Notes: generated by a model not told the origin, from the letters alone. A stretch of DNA of 64,000 bases from Nitrosarchaeum sp035703205 (GCA_035703205.1 DASSYQ010000057.1:53210-117209); one strand, 5' to 3'. Positions 25,755 through 34,345 are shown, counted from the stretch's first letter. A program made the numbers and translations.

Positions 25755-26797
25755 TAACTTTTCTTGATTGCTTCAAATAATTCTTCACTTAGGTTCAATT
25801 TTTCACGAATTGGCGAAATTATCTTAACTAGATATTCTCCAACAGTTTGTTTAAGATCAGTTGGATGTAATTTTTTATTTGCAAAATCAGATTCTAGCTG
25901 ATTATAATCTATGTATGTCATATTTCCACCAAATTTTTCTGGTCTTTCTACCTTGATTTCATTAAATTCATGAAAGATGACGTGTTTTGAAATTTCTAAT
26001 AGTGGATTATTCTGAATATTTGCTTCTTCACACCATGCTTTTTTGATCTTTGTTCTTATTTCGTCATCAGAATTATGAATAAAAACTCCAGAATTAGGAT
26101 CTGATTTACTCATTTTTCCTAAAATTTGTGAGTCATTTGTATCCGTAGGTTTTGAAAGACCAGGTAATAATTTATGATGAACTGCTACTGGAACTTTCCA
26201 TTTCATTTTTGGAAAAATCTCTCTAACTAACATGTGAATCTTCCTTTGATCCATACCTGCATGAGCTATATCGACATCCAAAAAGTGAATATCCACTGCT
26301 TGCATTGGTGGATACAATAATTTTGCAAGATCTATTTTTTCCTCATTTTCTGATCGTCCCATGATAGTTAGTGTTCTCATTGTTCTTGCTAATGACATGT
26401 GTTTGGTAAATTTTACAAGTTCCGACCAATACTCTGGTTTTTCTTGATAAAGATTTGAACCTAAGACAATGTTTGCATCAGGACATACTAATTTGAAAGC
26501 ATCTTGATAATATTTTGAAACTTTAGAGATCATCTCCCAATTTCCTCCTAATTTATCATTGATCATAGTATGCCAATCTGCAAGAAATACGGTACATCTC
26601 ACACCAGCTTTGATAAAATCATTGATCTTGAAACCTGTACTAATTAAACTACCTAAATGTAAGAATCCTGAAATTTCCAAACCGATGTAATGTTTTGGAG
26701 AAGAATTTGTTTTGAATAATTCAACTAATTCATCATGTGTAACTACCTCTTCAGTAGGAGGTCTTTCAATTAATTCGATTTTTTCAGTAATATCCAA
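25751..26797 (-). CDS. tyrS: Tyrosyl-tRNA synthetase
   Basis: 348 aa class I synthetase. HYIGLEISGFLHLGS (about 36-50) contains the HIGH-type signature in the variant HLGS, and KMSKSDP (about 227-233) is the second signature. DVDIAHAGMDQRKIHMLVREIFP (first part DVDIAHAGMDQRK) is a TyrRS-specific segment that fixes tyrosine; the C-terminus PEKFGGNMTY and LHPTDLKQTV match archaeal TyrRS. The final His of HLGH is Ser here. ATG at 26797. Overlaps the end of cobJ by 4 bp. Confidence 0.9.
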   Translation of the reverse strand: MDITEKIELIERPPTEEVVTHDELVELFKTNSSPKHYIGLEISGFLHLGSLISTGFKINDFIKAGVRCTVFLADWHTMINDKLGGNWEMISKVSKYYQDAFKLVCPDANIVLGSNLYQEKPEYWSELVKFTKHMSLARTMRTLTIMGRSENEEKIDLAKLLYPPMQAVDIHFLDVDIAHAGMDQRKIHMLVREIFPKMKWKVPVAVHHKLLPGLSKPTDTNDSQILGKMSKSDPNSGVFIHNSDDEIRTKIKKAWCEEANIQNNPLLEISKHVIFHEFNEIKVERPEKFGGNMTYIDYNQLESDFANKKLHPTDLKQTVGEYLVKIISPIREKLNLSEELFEAIKKSY

Positions 26798-26897
26798 ATC
26801 AAAACAACTTCTGGGATGTAGGTCTATAAAGTTATTTGAAATAATAACTTAATTGGAATTTGCAAGATTTGAAATAGTCTAATGATCAATCATTATT

Positions 26898-27104
26898 ATG
26901 ACACTTGAAGAAGGATTGGAACTCATTGAAAACTACAAAAAAGGTTTACAGAAATTTCTAGATACATTACCTGAACAAGCAGTACAATTAGGCTCTGAAA
27001 TGATTAAAATCCTAACAATGAGCTCAAAAAATGAGATTGCAAATCTGGAAGCAATAGAAAAAGCATTAAAACGTCCATCTAAACACGAATCAGATTTATC
27101 CTAA
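26898..27104 (+). CDS. Small helical protein (68 aa), unknown
   Basis: ATG at 26898. Predicted to be nearly all helix: MTLEEGLELIENYKKGLQ and SKNEIANLEAIEKALKRPSK are strongly amphipathic with evenly spaced Leu/Ile. No cysteine, no membrane segment. It looks like a small dimeric coiled-coil or four-helix protein. Next gene (51 bp downstream, same strand) is a small winged-helix protein, so a two-gene operon is possible. Family not recognised. Confidence 0.6.
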   Translation: MTLEEGLELIENYKKGLQKFLDTLPEQAVQLGSEMIKILTMSSKNEIANLEAIEKALKRPSKHESDLS

Positions 27105-27154
27105 TCATAGAACTGATTTTTATTATTCATTGATAAATCAAACATAGGAATAGA

Positions 27155-27514
27155 TTGAAAATTATGATTGAGGATAAATGGCAGCGAGGAGAACGAAGAA
27201 TTATTACAATCATAGAAAAATTTACAACTTATAAAAACTGGATTTCCTTCATGCAATTATCAATAGAAGCAAAAATTGAACATCAAACATTAACAAACTA
27301 TATTGATCTATTGATCAAAAGAGGTATTATCACAGAATACAAAGGGAAAAATAAATCAAGATTATTTTGTATGTCTGGACATCATGATGATATTGAATAT
27401 AATGAAAAATTCAGAACTTTTACACAAAAAGATTTAATGAGTAAAGAAGAAGCAAATGAGAAACTCTCAAAAATATACAAATTAGGAATAGACAATCTTT
27501 ATCACAAATATTGA
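27155..27514 (+). CDS. Winged-helix DNA-binding protein
   Basis: 119 aa from TTG (an ATG is present three codons later). WISFMQLSIEAKIEHQTLTNY with LIKRGIITEYKGKNKSRLFCM makes a helix-turn-helix and wing typical of small archaeal transcription factors. The C-terminal 40 residues are helical and charged (KDLMSKEEANEKLSKIYKL). A single C-terminal region His-rich patch SGHHDD is present but no metal site is clear. Likely a transcriptional regulator; the 68-aa helical protein upstream could be cotranscribed with it. Confidence 0.6.
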   Translation: MKIMIEDKWQRGERRIITIIEKFTTYKNWISFMQLSIEAKIEHQTLTNYIDLLIKRGIITEYKGKNKSRLFCMSGHHDDIEYNEKFRTFTQKDLMSKEEANEKLSKIYKLGIDNLYHKY

Positions 27515-27599
27515 TTGTTAAATAAATTAAATATCTAAAATGGATTATCCGAGAAATATTTTAACAAATGTTGTTTTTTGTTAAATGAAGTAATTGATC

Positions 27600-27785
27600 C
27601 TATTTACAATTTTTTTTATGTTTCCTTAGATCTTCTGAGGAATCAAATTCTGTGCCGCATGCTCTACATCTTTCTTTTTTCTTGTTGTGTGCAACTTCTT
27701 GATGTTTTTTTAGCTTTTCTGGATCCGAAAGTACGGTTCCACACTTTTTGCACTTTGTCTCATTAGAACTACCAAACAATCCCAT
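27600..27785 (-). CDS. Small C2H2 zinc-finger protein
   Basis: 61 aa when started at ATG 27785 (residue 15 of the longer frame), which gives the sensible N-terminus MGLFGSSNETKCKKCG. Finger 1 is CKKCGTVLSDPEKLKKHQEVAH (C-x2-C-x12-H-x4-H; the pattern given in short form), finger 2 CRACGTEFDSSEDLRKHKKNC is C-x2-C-x12-H-x4-C. Both are eukaryotic-style C2H2 or C2HC fingers and the protein contains little else. It may bind DNA or RNA or another protein. Upstream promoter region is shared with the gene at 27920. Confidence 0.75.
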   Translation of the reverse strand: MGLFGSSNETKCKKCGTVLSDPEKLKKHQEVAHNKKKERCRACGTEFDSSEDLRKHKKNCK

Positions 27786-27919
27786 GTTTAGTATAGTATG
27801 ACCTAGTAGAAAAACTAATTTTTCCATTATAGATCACTCTGTTTTGATAAATTCTCAAAACAAACAAAAAATCGCCAATTTAACAGATTATTTTTGCGAA
27901 TACTTTCATAGGCGAAAAT

Positions 27920-28318
27920 ATGAACAAAATTATGGTTTCTAAACAATTTGAAGAGCAATTTTACAAATTTTGTACTGATAATAATATTGAATGGGATGAT
28001 AAGAAAAGAAGGTGGAGTAAGCCATTTCATCCCAAAATAAAAAATATCTGGGTTAAATCTGATAATGGAGATTTTCTAAACTCTTTACGTCCTAAAGAAA
28101 AAGGCTACTATGATTCTAAATTTTTGGGATGGGAACTTGGAGCCATAAAGAAAGAATATTGTTTTTGGTGTGGCAGAATTATAGAGGAAAACAGAAAGAA
28201 TGATCCACGTTCAGAAAGAGTAAAATTTTGTAACCCAGCACATAGAAAGGCATTTGGTAAAGTAAAAGCTGATCAAGAAAAACTAGGAAAATTGTTCACA
28301 TCTAAACAAATATCTTAA
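27920..28318 (+). CDS. Putative zinc-binding protein (CxxC...CxxxH)
   Basis: 132 aa from ATG. The first 75 residues are a basic, aromatic-rich region (WDDKKRRWSKPFHPKIKN). The C-terminal third has YCFWCGRIIEE, then KFCNPAHRKAF, a C-x2-C plus C-x3-H arrangement like treble-clef zinc sites in ribosome-associated or nuclease proteins. I do not recognise a named family. Divergent partner is the C2H2 protein; convergent with the four-helix membrane protein next door. Nucleic-acid binding is a plausible inference from basic character. Confidence 0.6.
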   Translation: MNKIMVSKQFEEQFYKFCTDNNIEWDDKKRRWSKPFHPKIKNIWVKSDNGDFLNSLRPKEKGYYDSKFLGWELGAIKKEYCFWCGRIIEENRKNDPRSERVKFCNPAHRKAFGKVKADQEKLGKLFTSKQIS

Positions 28319-28319
28319 T

Positions 28320-28895
28320 TTATACTTCTGATTCTTCTAAATTTTTTCTTGGTTTAGTACTAAGATAAAATGCATGAGCACTAATAATAAATGCGGCAAG
28401 GAAAACTTTTGTTGCAAAAACTAAATTCCACGGTCTATCCGGATCAGGATATGCAATTGATAACATGTCTATATTTGGCATATTCCCTTCAATCATACCT
28501 GCAGTAATCTTTGCATTTAAGACCGTAAAATTGTATAATACCTCATAGAGTGTAATAATTGCAAATCCTAATAACATTAGTTGAAGTAATGCCATTCTCC
28601 AACCAACAATTTTGTTTCCTGCAGTTCTTCTCCATCCTATTCTTGAAACACAATACCATCCAATAATTGTAGAAAAAAATATCCAAGTAGAAATTCTTGA
28701 AAAATTCTCAAATGGTATGAAAGTATTTTGTATTACTTCGCCCATTACATACGTTCCATTTTCCATCCATTCTACTGTAGTAATGTAAACTCCAAAAACA
28801 AGACTTGAAATCATTATGAATGCACAAACATAGAAAATGTATAGGTAAACTTTGTAACCGGCATCTGATTTTTCGAGATGACGTCGATTCATCAT
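28320..28895 (-). CDS. Four-helix membrane protein, unknown
   Basis: 191 aa with four hydrophobic segments: about 17-39 (YIFYVCAFIMISSLVFGVYI), 60-81, 93-115 (LLQLMLLGFAIITLYEVLY) and 155-178 (VFATKVFLAAFIISAHAFYLS). The loop between helices 3 and 4 is external-length with PDPDRPWN. Start at the first ATG (28895), preceded by MM doublet alternatives. Such small four-helix proteins occur beside respiratory genes in ammonia oxidisers but no partner gene is next to it here. Family not recognised. Confidence 0.65.
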   Translation of the reverse strand: MMNRRHLEKSDAGYKVYLYIFYVCAFIMISSLVFGVYITTVEWMENGTYVMGEVIQNTFIPFENFSRISTWIFFSTIIGWYCVSRIGWRRTAGNKIVGWRMALLQLMLLGFAIITLYEVLYNFTVLNAKITAGMIEGNMPNIDMLSIAYPDPDRPWNLVFATKVFLAAFIISAHAFYLSTKPRKNLEESEV

Positions 28896-28974
28896 GCGAA
28901 TTTCCTAATTTTGAAATATAAAAATTCATGCCTATTTCATGAGATTTATAGACTAGTTTTGGAGAGAATACCTA

Positions 28975-30063
28975 TTGAAAATTGCAATCAATATTCCATT
29001 CGTAGGTAAAGAAGAAATTACTGCAGTTACTTCCATTCTCAAAAAAGGGGCACTCACATCAGCAGCTAGTCATGGAGGAGAACATGTACAAGCATTTGAA
29101 AAATCAGCATCAGAATTTATTAAATCAAAATATGTAATTGCTGTAAATTCTGGCACAGCGGCTTTGCAAGCTGCACTTTATGCTTTAGATATAAAAAAAG
29201 GAGATGAAGTACTTGTCCCATCTTTTACATTTGTTGCAACAGCTAATTCTGTAGTGTCCACTGGAGCTAAACCTGTCTTTGTTGATATACTCAAAGAAAA
29301 TTATACTATGGATCCTGATGATTTAGAAAAAAAGATTACTAAAAAGACTAAAGCAATTATGCCAGTTCATCTTTATGGAAATGTAGCATTTCTTGATAGA
29401 ATTTCAGAAATTGCTAAAAAACATAATTTGCCAATTATAGAAGACTCTGCACAATCATTAGGTTCTACGTATAAAGGAAAACATGCTGGAACTTTTTTTG
29501 ATTTAGGTTGTTGGAGTATGTATCCTGCAAAAGTAATGACTGCAGGAGAAGGAGGATTTATCGCAACAAACAATAAAAAATTACATGATAAACTACTGAT
29601 GATTCGAAATCATGGAATGGTTCATGGATACGACACTAGAATATTTGGATTAAACCTAAGATTGCCGGAGATTAGTGCTGCAATCGCAACAATACAAATG
29701 AAAAAACTACCTAATTTTCTTAAAACAAGACAAAAGAATGCAAACCTTTTATCAAAATTGATTTCTGATTTGGATATTACGCTTCCACATCAAAGAAATT
29801 ATGAAAATGTAAATTGGTATCTTTACACAATAGCTACTTCAAAACGAGACAAAATTTTAAAAAAACTTAATGCTAAAGGAATTGGTGCAGCCTCTTACTA
29901 TCCAATTCCAGTTCATAAAACACCATTTTATCAACAAAAAATCAAACTTCCGATAACAGAATGGGCATCATCCCATGTTTTATCTCTACCAATACACCCT
30001 AAAGTTACTAGTAAAAATATTGAATTTATAGCAAAAACCCTTCGTGAAATACTAAATGAATAG
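28975..30063 (+). CDS. DegT/DnrJ/EryC1/StrS-family sugar aminotransferase
   Basis: 362 aa PLP enzyme. INIPFVGKEEITAVTSILKKG at the start (first 20 residues of interest), AVNSGTAALQAALYAL near 57, PSFTFVATANSVV near 87, EDSAQSLGSTYKG near 160, and the lysine in MYPAKVMTAGEGG (about 180-193). The family aminates ketosugars for surface glycans or nucleotide sugars. TTG start with GGAGAG about 12 bp upstream. Overlaps the MtrA-like gene by 8 bp, implying cotranscription, although no functional link is obvious. Confidence 0.9.
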   Translation: MKIAINIPFVGKEEITAVTSILKKGALTSAASHGGEHVQAFEKSASEFIKSKYVIAVNSGTAALQAALYALDIKKGDEVLVPSFTFVATANSVVSTGAKPVFVDILKENYTMDPDDLEKKITKKTKAIMPVHLYGNVAFLDRISEIAKKHNLPIIEDSAQSLGSTYKGKHAGTFFDLGCWSMYPAKVMTAGEGGFIATNNKKLHDKLLMIRNHGMVHGYDTRIFGLNLRLPEISAAIATIQMKKLPNFLKTRQKNANLLSKLISDLDITLPHQRNYENVNWYLYTIATSKRDKILKKLNAKGIGAASYYPIPVHKTPFYQQKIKLPITEWASSHVLSLPIHPKVTSKNIEFIAKTLREILNE

Positions 30064-30526
30064 TCTTGAAAATGTAATTGGAGAATTATGCAAGGTCATA
30101 TTGCCAATTCCTGAAGAATCGTACATAGGAAATACTGATTCTTCAGTAGCAATTTGTACGCTTTCAAGTATGGAATTACTCAAAAAAATTTCAAATTCTG
30201 AACTTTTAAATCATATTTACATTGTTGGAAGACTACTTTCTGAAAACAAAGGTATTGATTCTATAATTAAATATGTAAATCAGAATAAAAAAATTAAAAC
30301 CATTATAGTTTGTGGCAAAGAAGTTTGGGGTCATAAAACTGGTCACTCTCTATTTGAATTACATAAAAATGGAATTGATAATCACGGAAGAATAATTAAT
30401 TCAACTAGTCCTAATCCAATTCTTACTGTAACTAAATCAGAAATAAAATATTTTCAAAATGAAATTAATCTTGTAAATATGATCAATGAAGTAAATTTTG
30501 ACACAATCAAACAATTTGTAATCTAA
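30056..30526 (+). CDS. MtrA-like corrinoid-domain protein (DUF4346 type)
   Basis: 156 aa. It resembles the cytoplasmic corrinoid-binding domain of tetrahydromethanopterin S-methyltransferase subunit A: a GNTDSSVAICTLSS opening, HIYIVGRLLSENKGIDSIIK, KIKTIIVCGKEVWGHKTGHS (about 81-100, with the His of the G-H-x-T-G-H/Q segment) and NGIDNHGRIINSTSPNP. No C-terminal transmembrane helix, so it is soluble. The organism is not a methanogen, so the role must differ, possibly methyl transfer from a pterin or cobamide in C1 metabolism; cobalamin genes in this window fit. Overlaps the DegT gene upstream by 8 bp. Confidence 0.72.
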   Translation: MNSLENVIGELCKVILPIPEESYIGNTDSSVAICTLSSMELLKKISNSELLNHIYIVGRLLSENKGIDSIIKYVNQNKKIKTIIVCGKEVWGHKTGHSLFELHKNGIDNHGRIINSTSPNPILTVTKSEIKYFQNEINLVNMINEVNFDTIKQFVI

Positions 30527-30867
30527 TATCCTTTTCTTTGCCTTTCTCGATTTATCTCATTTTTCTTCTTGTATTCTTCAAGAATATCATCAGGAGTCAA
30601 ATTTAGTTCTAATGACGCCTGAATTACAAAATGCCAAATATCAATTAATTCTTCTCTTGCTTCAGCTACATTAAATGGAATTGGAGTTTTCCACCACTTC
30701 CAATTTGTAGTTCTTTGTAGTTCTACTGCTTCATGCATAATTGCAGTACATAATGCAGAAATTCGTCCTTCAGAATCTTTTGGATATCTATCATGCTTCA
30801 TCATTTCTGCTAAACCTTTTTGTAGTTTGAATATGGTTTCTAAACGATCTTCTATTTTTTCAGACAT
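30523..30867 (-). CDS. MazG-like / dimeric dUTPase-type NTP pyrophosphatase
   Basis: 114 aa all-alpha protein. Helix motif EAVELQRTTNWKWWK (about 48-62) and EAREELIDIWHFVIQASLEL (about 70-89) make the ExxE...ExxD Mg-binding set of the all-alpha NTP pyrophosphohydrolases, with the KWWK sequence favouring the dimeric dUTPase branch. It would hydrolyse a non-canonical or excess nucleotide (dUTP or similar). Convergent 4-bp overlap with the MtrA-like gene. Start ATG at 30867. Confidence 0.8.
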   Translation of the reverse strand: MSEKIEDRLETIFKLQKGLAEMMKHDRYPKDSEGRISALCTAIMHEAVELQRTTNWKWWKTPIPFNVAEAREELIDIWHFVIQASLELNLTPDDILEEYKKKNEINRERQRKGY

Positions 30868-30917
30868 ATCTTATGAGTATTCAATTCATCTGCAGAAATT
30901 ATGGAACTTAAATCTTT

Positions 30918-31811
30918 TTAGAAACGGATCATTTTTTCATACAGTTTAACTCGTTTTGTAATATCTGTTTTTTTAATCTGTAGTAATCCATCTAATCCAT
31001 ATTTCTCAACAGCAAAAGAACCTAAAACATTTCCATAAACTACAGCCTTTTTAATATCTGATAAATTGGTTGAATTTTTACTAGCTAAATATCCTATCAT
31101 TGCACCTGCAAAAGAATCTCCAGCACCTGTAGGATCAACTACATCTTCCAACGAAAATCCTGCAGATGGAAATATCACATCATCAAAAAACATCATTGAC
31201 CCATGTTCACCTTTTTTAATAATTACATATTTTGCGCCCCACTCCATCATTTTTTTTGCACATTTGATCAAATTGAATTCTTTTGTTAGTAGTTTTGCTT
31301 CTTCGTCATTTATCACAACAGCATCTACAGCTTTAATCATCTTAATTACTGACTCTCTTTTTGTAGATATCCAAAATTCAATAGTATCACACATTGAAAA
31401 TTTTACTTTGTCAAATTCTTTGATAAGATTAGAATTTTGATCAGGATCATTATTTGCTAAATACACAAATTGTGATTTTCTATATTCTTCAGGAACTGCA
31501 GGTTTGAAATCTGCAAGTACATTAAGCTCAGTTTTCAAAGTTTCTCTGGAACTAAGTGTTTTATCATAACTTCCATCATAACGAAAAGTTTTCCCCTCTT
31601 TTACAGTCAATCCACGTAAATCAAGATATTTTGATAAAATTTTATAATACTCATTAGGAAAATCTTTTCCTACCACTGCTATCAATCCGGTATTTACAAA
31701 ATTACTTGCTGATATAGCTGCAAACGTTGCAGCTCCACCCAGAACATCTTTCAAAGTTTTTTTGGGAGTTCTGATAGTATCTAACGCAGTTGAACCAAAT
31801 ACAGTTAACAT
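30918..31811 (-). CDS. PfkB-family carbohydrate/nucleoside kinase
   Basis: 297 aa. The ribokinase-fold signature is complete: N-terminal FGSTALDTI and GGAATFAAIS (about 26-35), and catalytic DPTGAGDSFAGAMIGY (about 222-237; Asp base in GAGD). Members phosphorylate ribose, nucleosides, fructose or related sugars; an archaeal group phosphorylates nucleosides or myo-inositol. Substrate cannot be told. The exported LEA-like gene lies 11 bp upstream on the same strand, so both may be cotranscribed. Confidence 0.88.
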   Translation of the reverse strand: MLTVFGSTALDTIRTPKKTLKDVLGGAATFAAISASNFVNTGLIAVVGKDFPNEYYKILSKYLDLRGLTVKEGKTFRYDGSYDKTLSSRETLKTELNVLADFKPAVPEEYRKSQFVYLANNDPDQNSNLIKEFDKVKFSMCDTIEFWISTKRESVIKMIKAVDAVVINDEEAKLLTKEFNLIKCAKKMMEWGAKYVIIKKGEHGSMMFFDDVIFPSAGFSLEDVVDPTGAGDSFAGAMIGYLASKNSTNLSDIKKAVVYGNVLGSFAVEKYGLDGLLQIKKTDITKRVKLYEKMIRF

Positions 31812-31822
31812 TCTTTAAAAAA

Positions 31823-32272
31823 CTAATTTGGATGTATAAATTCTCTTGCTTGCTCTTCTGTTGGATAAAATACAAAAGGCACTTCAACAGATGTAAAAAT
31901 TACATTATATTTTGTAACTCCGCTTATCTTTACTGAAGAGACTTCTGAATCTACATTCGTATCCCTTAGAAAAGTACCACTTACAGAGCTACTTCCTAAC
32001 GCTGGAAGTACAAATGATTCTAACTCTCCTTTTCCAATCATTTCTTCATCCGCTATTACAAAAAACTCTGTTTCCCCTGCCGTCAAAACCAATAATGATG
32101 GATTGCTAAATTCTAATTCAACATCGTAAGTTGAGCCTTTTTCATTCTCCTCAAGAAGGTGACTCTGTGTAATTATTACGCCTATTTGTGAGGCTGATGC
32201 ATACTGAGAATATCCAAAAAGACCCATGCCTATAACAAAAACTATGATTATTCCCTTTACTGAAGATCGCAT
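31823..32272 (-). CDS. Membrane-anchored LEA14-type beta protein
   Basis: 149 aa from ATG at 32272; the longer frame begins at a TTG five codons earlier, but a TATA-like GGTTAAAAAG (plus 32293-32303) is 26 bp from the ATG, favouring a leaderless start there. One N-terminal membrane/signal segment (about 6-23), then a single beta-sandwich of about 110 residues (VELEFSNPSLLVLTAGE is the characteristic water-stress/hypersensitive LEA2 opening). A similar protein is at 38090. Role unknown; LEA2 domains in archaea are usually extracellular and may protect or bind surface polymers. Confidence 0.72.
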   Translation of the reverse strand: MRSSVKGIIIVFVIGMGLFGYSQYASASQIGVIITQSHLLEENEKGSTYDVELEFSNPSLLVLTAGETEFFVIADEEMIGKGELESFVLPALGSSSVSGTFLRDTNVDSEVSSVKISGVTKYNVIFTSVEVPFVFYPTEEQAREFIHPN

Positions 32273-32396
32273 GTAATAACATCTCAAAATTGCTTTTTAA
32301 CCAAATAGAAAAAAAATCTAATTTATGTGTGTAAAATTTTTGATCTAATCTTAAAGCTCATTAGAGCTAGCAGAATAAATCAAAACCTTTCGATTT

Positions 32397-32403
32397 AGGA
32401 GGT
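32397..32403 (+). promoter_or_regulatory. Strong Shine-Dalgarno very close to the start codon
   Basis: AGGAGGT ends only 2 nt before the ATG of the gene at 32406, closer than the usual 5-9. Either initiation is inefficient, or an alternative start slightly downstream is used. Confidence 0.55.
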
Positions 32404-32405
32404 AG

Positions 32406-32894
32406 ATGGCTAGAATAAAACTCAAACTTGGTGAGAATGAAATTGAGGTTGACTCTAGAGATTTCTATGTTGATAATCAAACTTTAGGCGAAATTATTGA
32501 AAATATATCAAATCACATACACGCAAATCAAGCAAAAATTATTTATGAAAATAAAAATGAAGTTACAAAATCAGGAGAATCAATACAATTTAATCAATAC
32601 GGTCTAGAATATTTGGATGATGCGGAAGCATATGAACCAGAATTCAATGAACCAAAACCAATTGGTTTGCATGAAATTAAAGCTAAACTGAGAATATTAG
32701 AAACCAGTAAATTCTTTGATTCACCAAGGACAGTTACAGAAACAGTTCAACAACTAAGAGAATATGGATGGAGTGCCAGTCCTTTAGATGTATCGAAAGC
32801 CTTAGCAAAGATGGCATCTAATAAAGAAATTTTAAAAAATTCACAAGAAAATAGAGCACATTATTTTGTTCAAAATGCTTTAGTATCTAACTAA
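32406..32894 (+). CDS. Hypothetical protein with C-terminal winged-helix-like segment
   Basis: 162 aa from ATG. N-terminal 75 residues are beta/helix-mixed (IKLKLGENEIEVDSRDFY). The C-terminal part (about 95-155, KAKLRILETSKFFDSPRTVT then QLREYGWSASPLDVSKALAKM) forms a helix-turn-helix like fold with alternating small and hydrophobic residues. A palindrome AGCTC-ATTA-GAGCT at 32355-32368 precedes the gene, about 40 bp upstream. Not recognised; likely cytoplasmic and perhaps DNA-binding. It is divergent from the LEA-like gene. Confidence 0.6.
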   Translation: MARIKLKLGENEIEVDSRDFYVDNQTLGEIIENISNHIHANQAKIIYENKNEVTKSGESIQFNQYGLEYLDDAEAYEPEFNEPKPIGLHEIKAKLRILETSKFFDSPRTVTETVQQLREYGWSASPLDVSKALAKMASNKEILKNSQENRAHYFVQNALVSN

Positions 32895-33073
32895 AACTGA
32901 CATTTTTCACAACTATCAAAAACTTCTCCATCTAAATGATCAAAATGTGTATTACATTGTCTGCATGTGTGATGCATATCAAAATACCCATCTTTCTCAA
33001 TTTGTCCAACTCTGTTTGATTCAAGATCTGTACTTTTACATTTGATGCAGTGACATCCACATTCAATTTTCAT
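32891..33073 (-). CDS. Small zinc-ribbon protein
   Basis: 60 aa, 8 cysteines and 4 histidines: ECGCHCIKCKS at the start, then HHTCRQCNTHFDH in the middle and SCEKCQF at the end. The CxCxCxxC and CxxC pairs imply at least two zinc (or iron) sites. Read to its ATG at 33073. It overlaps the preceding gene by 4 bp convergently and is divergent from another small CxxC protein. Such microproteins cluster in this part of the window. Function unknown. Confidence 0.65.
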   Translation of the reverse strand: MKIECGCHCIKCKSTDLESNRVGQIEKDGYFDMHHTCRQCNTHFDHLDGEVFDSCEKCQF

Positions 33074-33122
33074 AATTTTATCTCCGATAATCTATGTATA
33101 GTTGCCTTACATATACAAATTA

Positions 33123-33278
33123 TTGGGAAAGAAACGTGAAATCCCACTTGAGATTGATGATCATTTCAAACTTTATGGAAAAGAACCATGGGAAGTAGAT
33201 TATGGAGAAAAATGTACGATCTGCAATGTTAGAATTGATGAATATGGTTTTTGTTCTTGTGGATCAGGTGGGGAATAA
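33123..33278 (+). CDS. Small CxxC...CxC protein (51 aa)
   Basis: Read from the sequence: TTG at 33123, TAA at 33276-33278, 51 aa. It starts GKKREIPLEIDDHFKLYGKE, then CTICNVRIDEYGFCSCGSGG, giving a C-x2-C and C-x-C metal-binding set. Coding is supported by lack of stops, the amphipathic N-terminus and conserved-looking Cys spacing. Probably a zinc-ribbon protein. It is divergent from the other zinc ribbon at 32891. Confidence 0.6.
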   Translation: MGKKREIPLEIDDHFKLYGKEPWEVDYGEKCTICNVRIDEYGFCSCGSGGE

Positions 33279-33340
33279 TTTTACTATCTGGCACAAAAAA
33301 ACTTTAAAAATTAATTTTGATGCTTGTATTTTTTAGAGAA

Positions 33341-34345
33341 TTAATCCATCTTAAGATCTTGTGTATTATTGTCTTGGATTACTCCGGAATTTACTGCTGT
33401 TTTCTTTTTTCTTATCATAATCACCATAACTATAAGTCCAACTGACACAATAACTCCAAGTAGAATATAGACAATGTCTTGATTCATGTTTGATGTTGAA
33501 GGATTATCTTGTATGGAGGTTTTTTCATCATTGATACCCATAGCATCTATAATTGACACAATTCCTGAACTATCTGGTCTTATGTTTAGCCAAACATGTG
33601 TTCCATTATCGATGTATTTATTAAAATATATTTTTTCATCTCCTATGAATACATTATACTGATTTGGTAATAATTCACTAGGAATTATTGTTGTTACAAA
33701 TTGATTTTCACCATTAACTTTGAAACTGATCTTTTTTGTTAATTGATCAAAATTAAATTGATCTATTTCTGCAAATGTTCTTATTTCAATTAAATGTTCT
33801 TTATTATCAAATTCTATATTTTTTAATATTCTTGGTTCATCAATTGAGTATTCTAAAATCATTTGACAACCATGACATGCAATTCCTTTCTTTTCGTCTA
33901 AATATACCGGTCTATTGTTTACAAAAATTAAATCTACTTCCTCAGGAACTATAAAAGATGTTGTTTGAAGATATCTAAAATCCCAAGTCCATACATTATT
34001 TTTTAGAAAAAGAACATCTTCAAGATCATATTCTATAATTGTATCTGCTCGTGATGGATTAATCATAACACTATCATTATCACCAATAATTCCAAATTGT
34101 TTCTCATTTCCTTCCTCATCTGAAACTTTAAGATTAGTTACTGTTCCGTCAATCAATTCTATTTGTTTGGGTGAATTTGATAAAGCAATTACATGATTCA
34201 CATGAATCTCCCCTGATGAACCAATTACAACTTTTACTGATTTTTGTTCTGTATTTTCTCCAATGGAAATTTCTTGGGCATTAACTGTAGGAATAACTAT
34301 TGTCAATACTAGTATTATGAAAAAACCAACCAGTTTCGAATTCAT
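33341..34345 (-). CDS. Exported membrane-anchored protein with CxxC
   Basis: 334 aa. Signal peptide (about 3-22, LVGFFIILVLTIVIPTVNA), a large external beta-rich region (about 24-285) and a C-terminal transmembrane helix (about 288-312) followed by RKKKTAV. A single ACHGCQM (about 156-162) may bind metal or form a disulfide. Sequence style, with FRYLQTTSFIVP, resembles exported proteins of ammonia-oxidising archaea; the family is not recognised. It begins one base before the cyclophilin stop codon region, adjacent and same strand, so a two-gene operon with a folding enzyme is possible. Confidence 0.7.
   Translation of the reverse strand: MNSKLVGFFIILVLTIVIPTVNAQEISIGENTEQKSVKVVIGSSGEIHVNHVIALSNSPKQIELIDGTVTNLKVSDEEGNEKQFGIIGDNDSVMINPSRADTIIEYDLEDVLFLKNNVWTWDFRYLQTTSFIVPEEVDLIFVNNRPVYLDEKKGIACHGCQMILEYSIDEPRILKNIEFDNKEHLIEIRTFAEIDQFNFDQLTKKISFKVNGENQFVTTIIPSELLPNQYNVFIGDEKIYFNKYIDNGTHVWLNIRPDSSGIVSIIDAMGINDEKTSIQDNPSTSNMNQDIVYILLGVIVSVGLIVMVIMIRKKKTAVNSGVIQDNNTQDLKMD

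Noticed and set aside
27786..27827. N-terminal extension of the C2H2 protein
   Set aside because: Extra 14 residues are hydrophobic and out of keeping with the rest; ATG at 27785 gives a sensible start.
31066..31440. 124-aa plus-strand ORF
   Set aside because: Lies wholly antisense to the pfkB-like kinase gene, whose catalytic motif is intact; composition is what a reverse-frame shadow gives.
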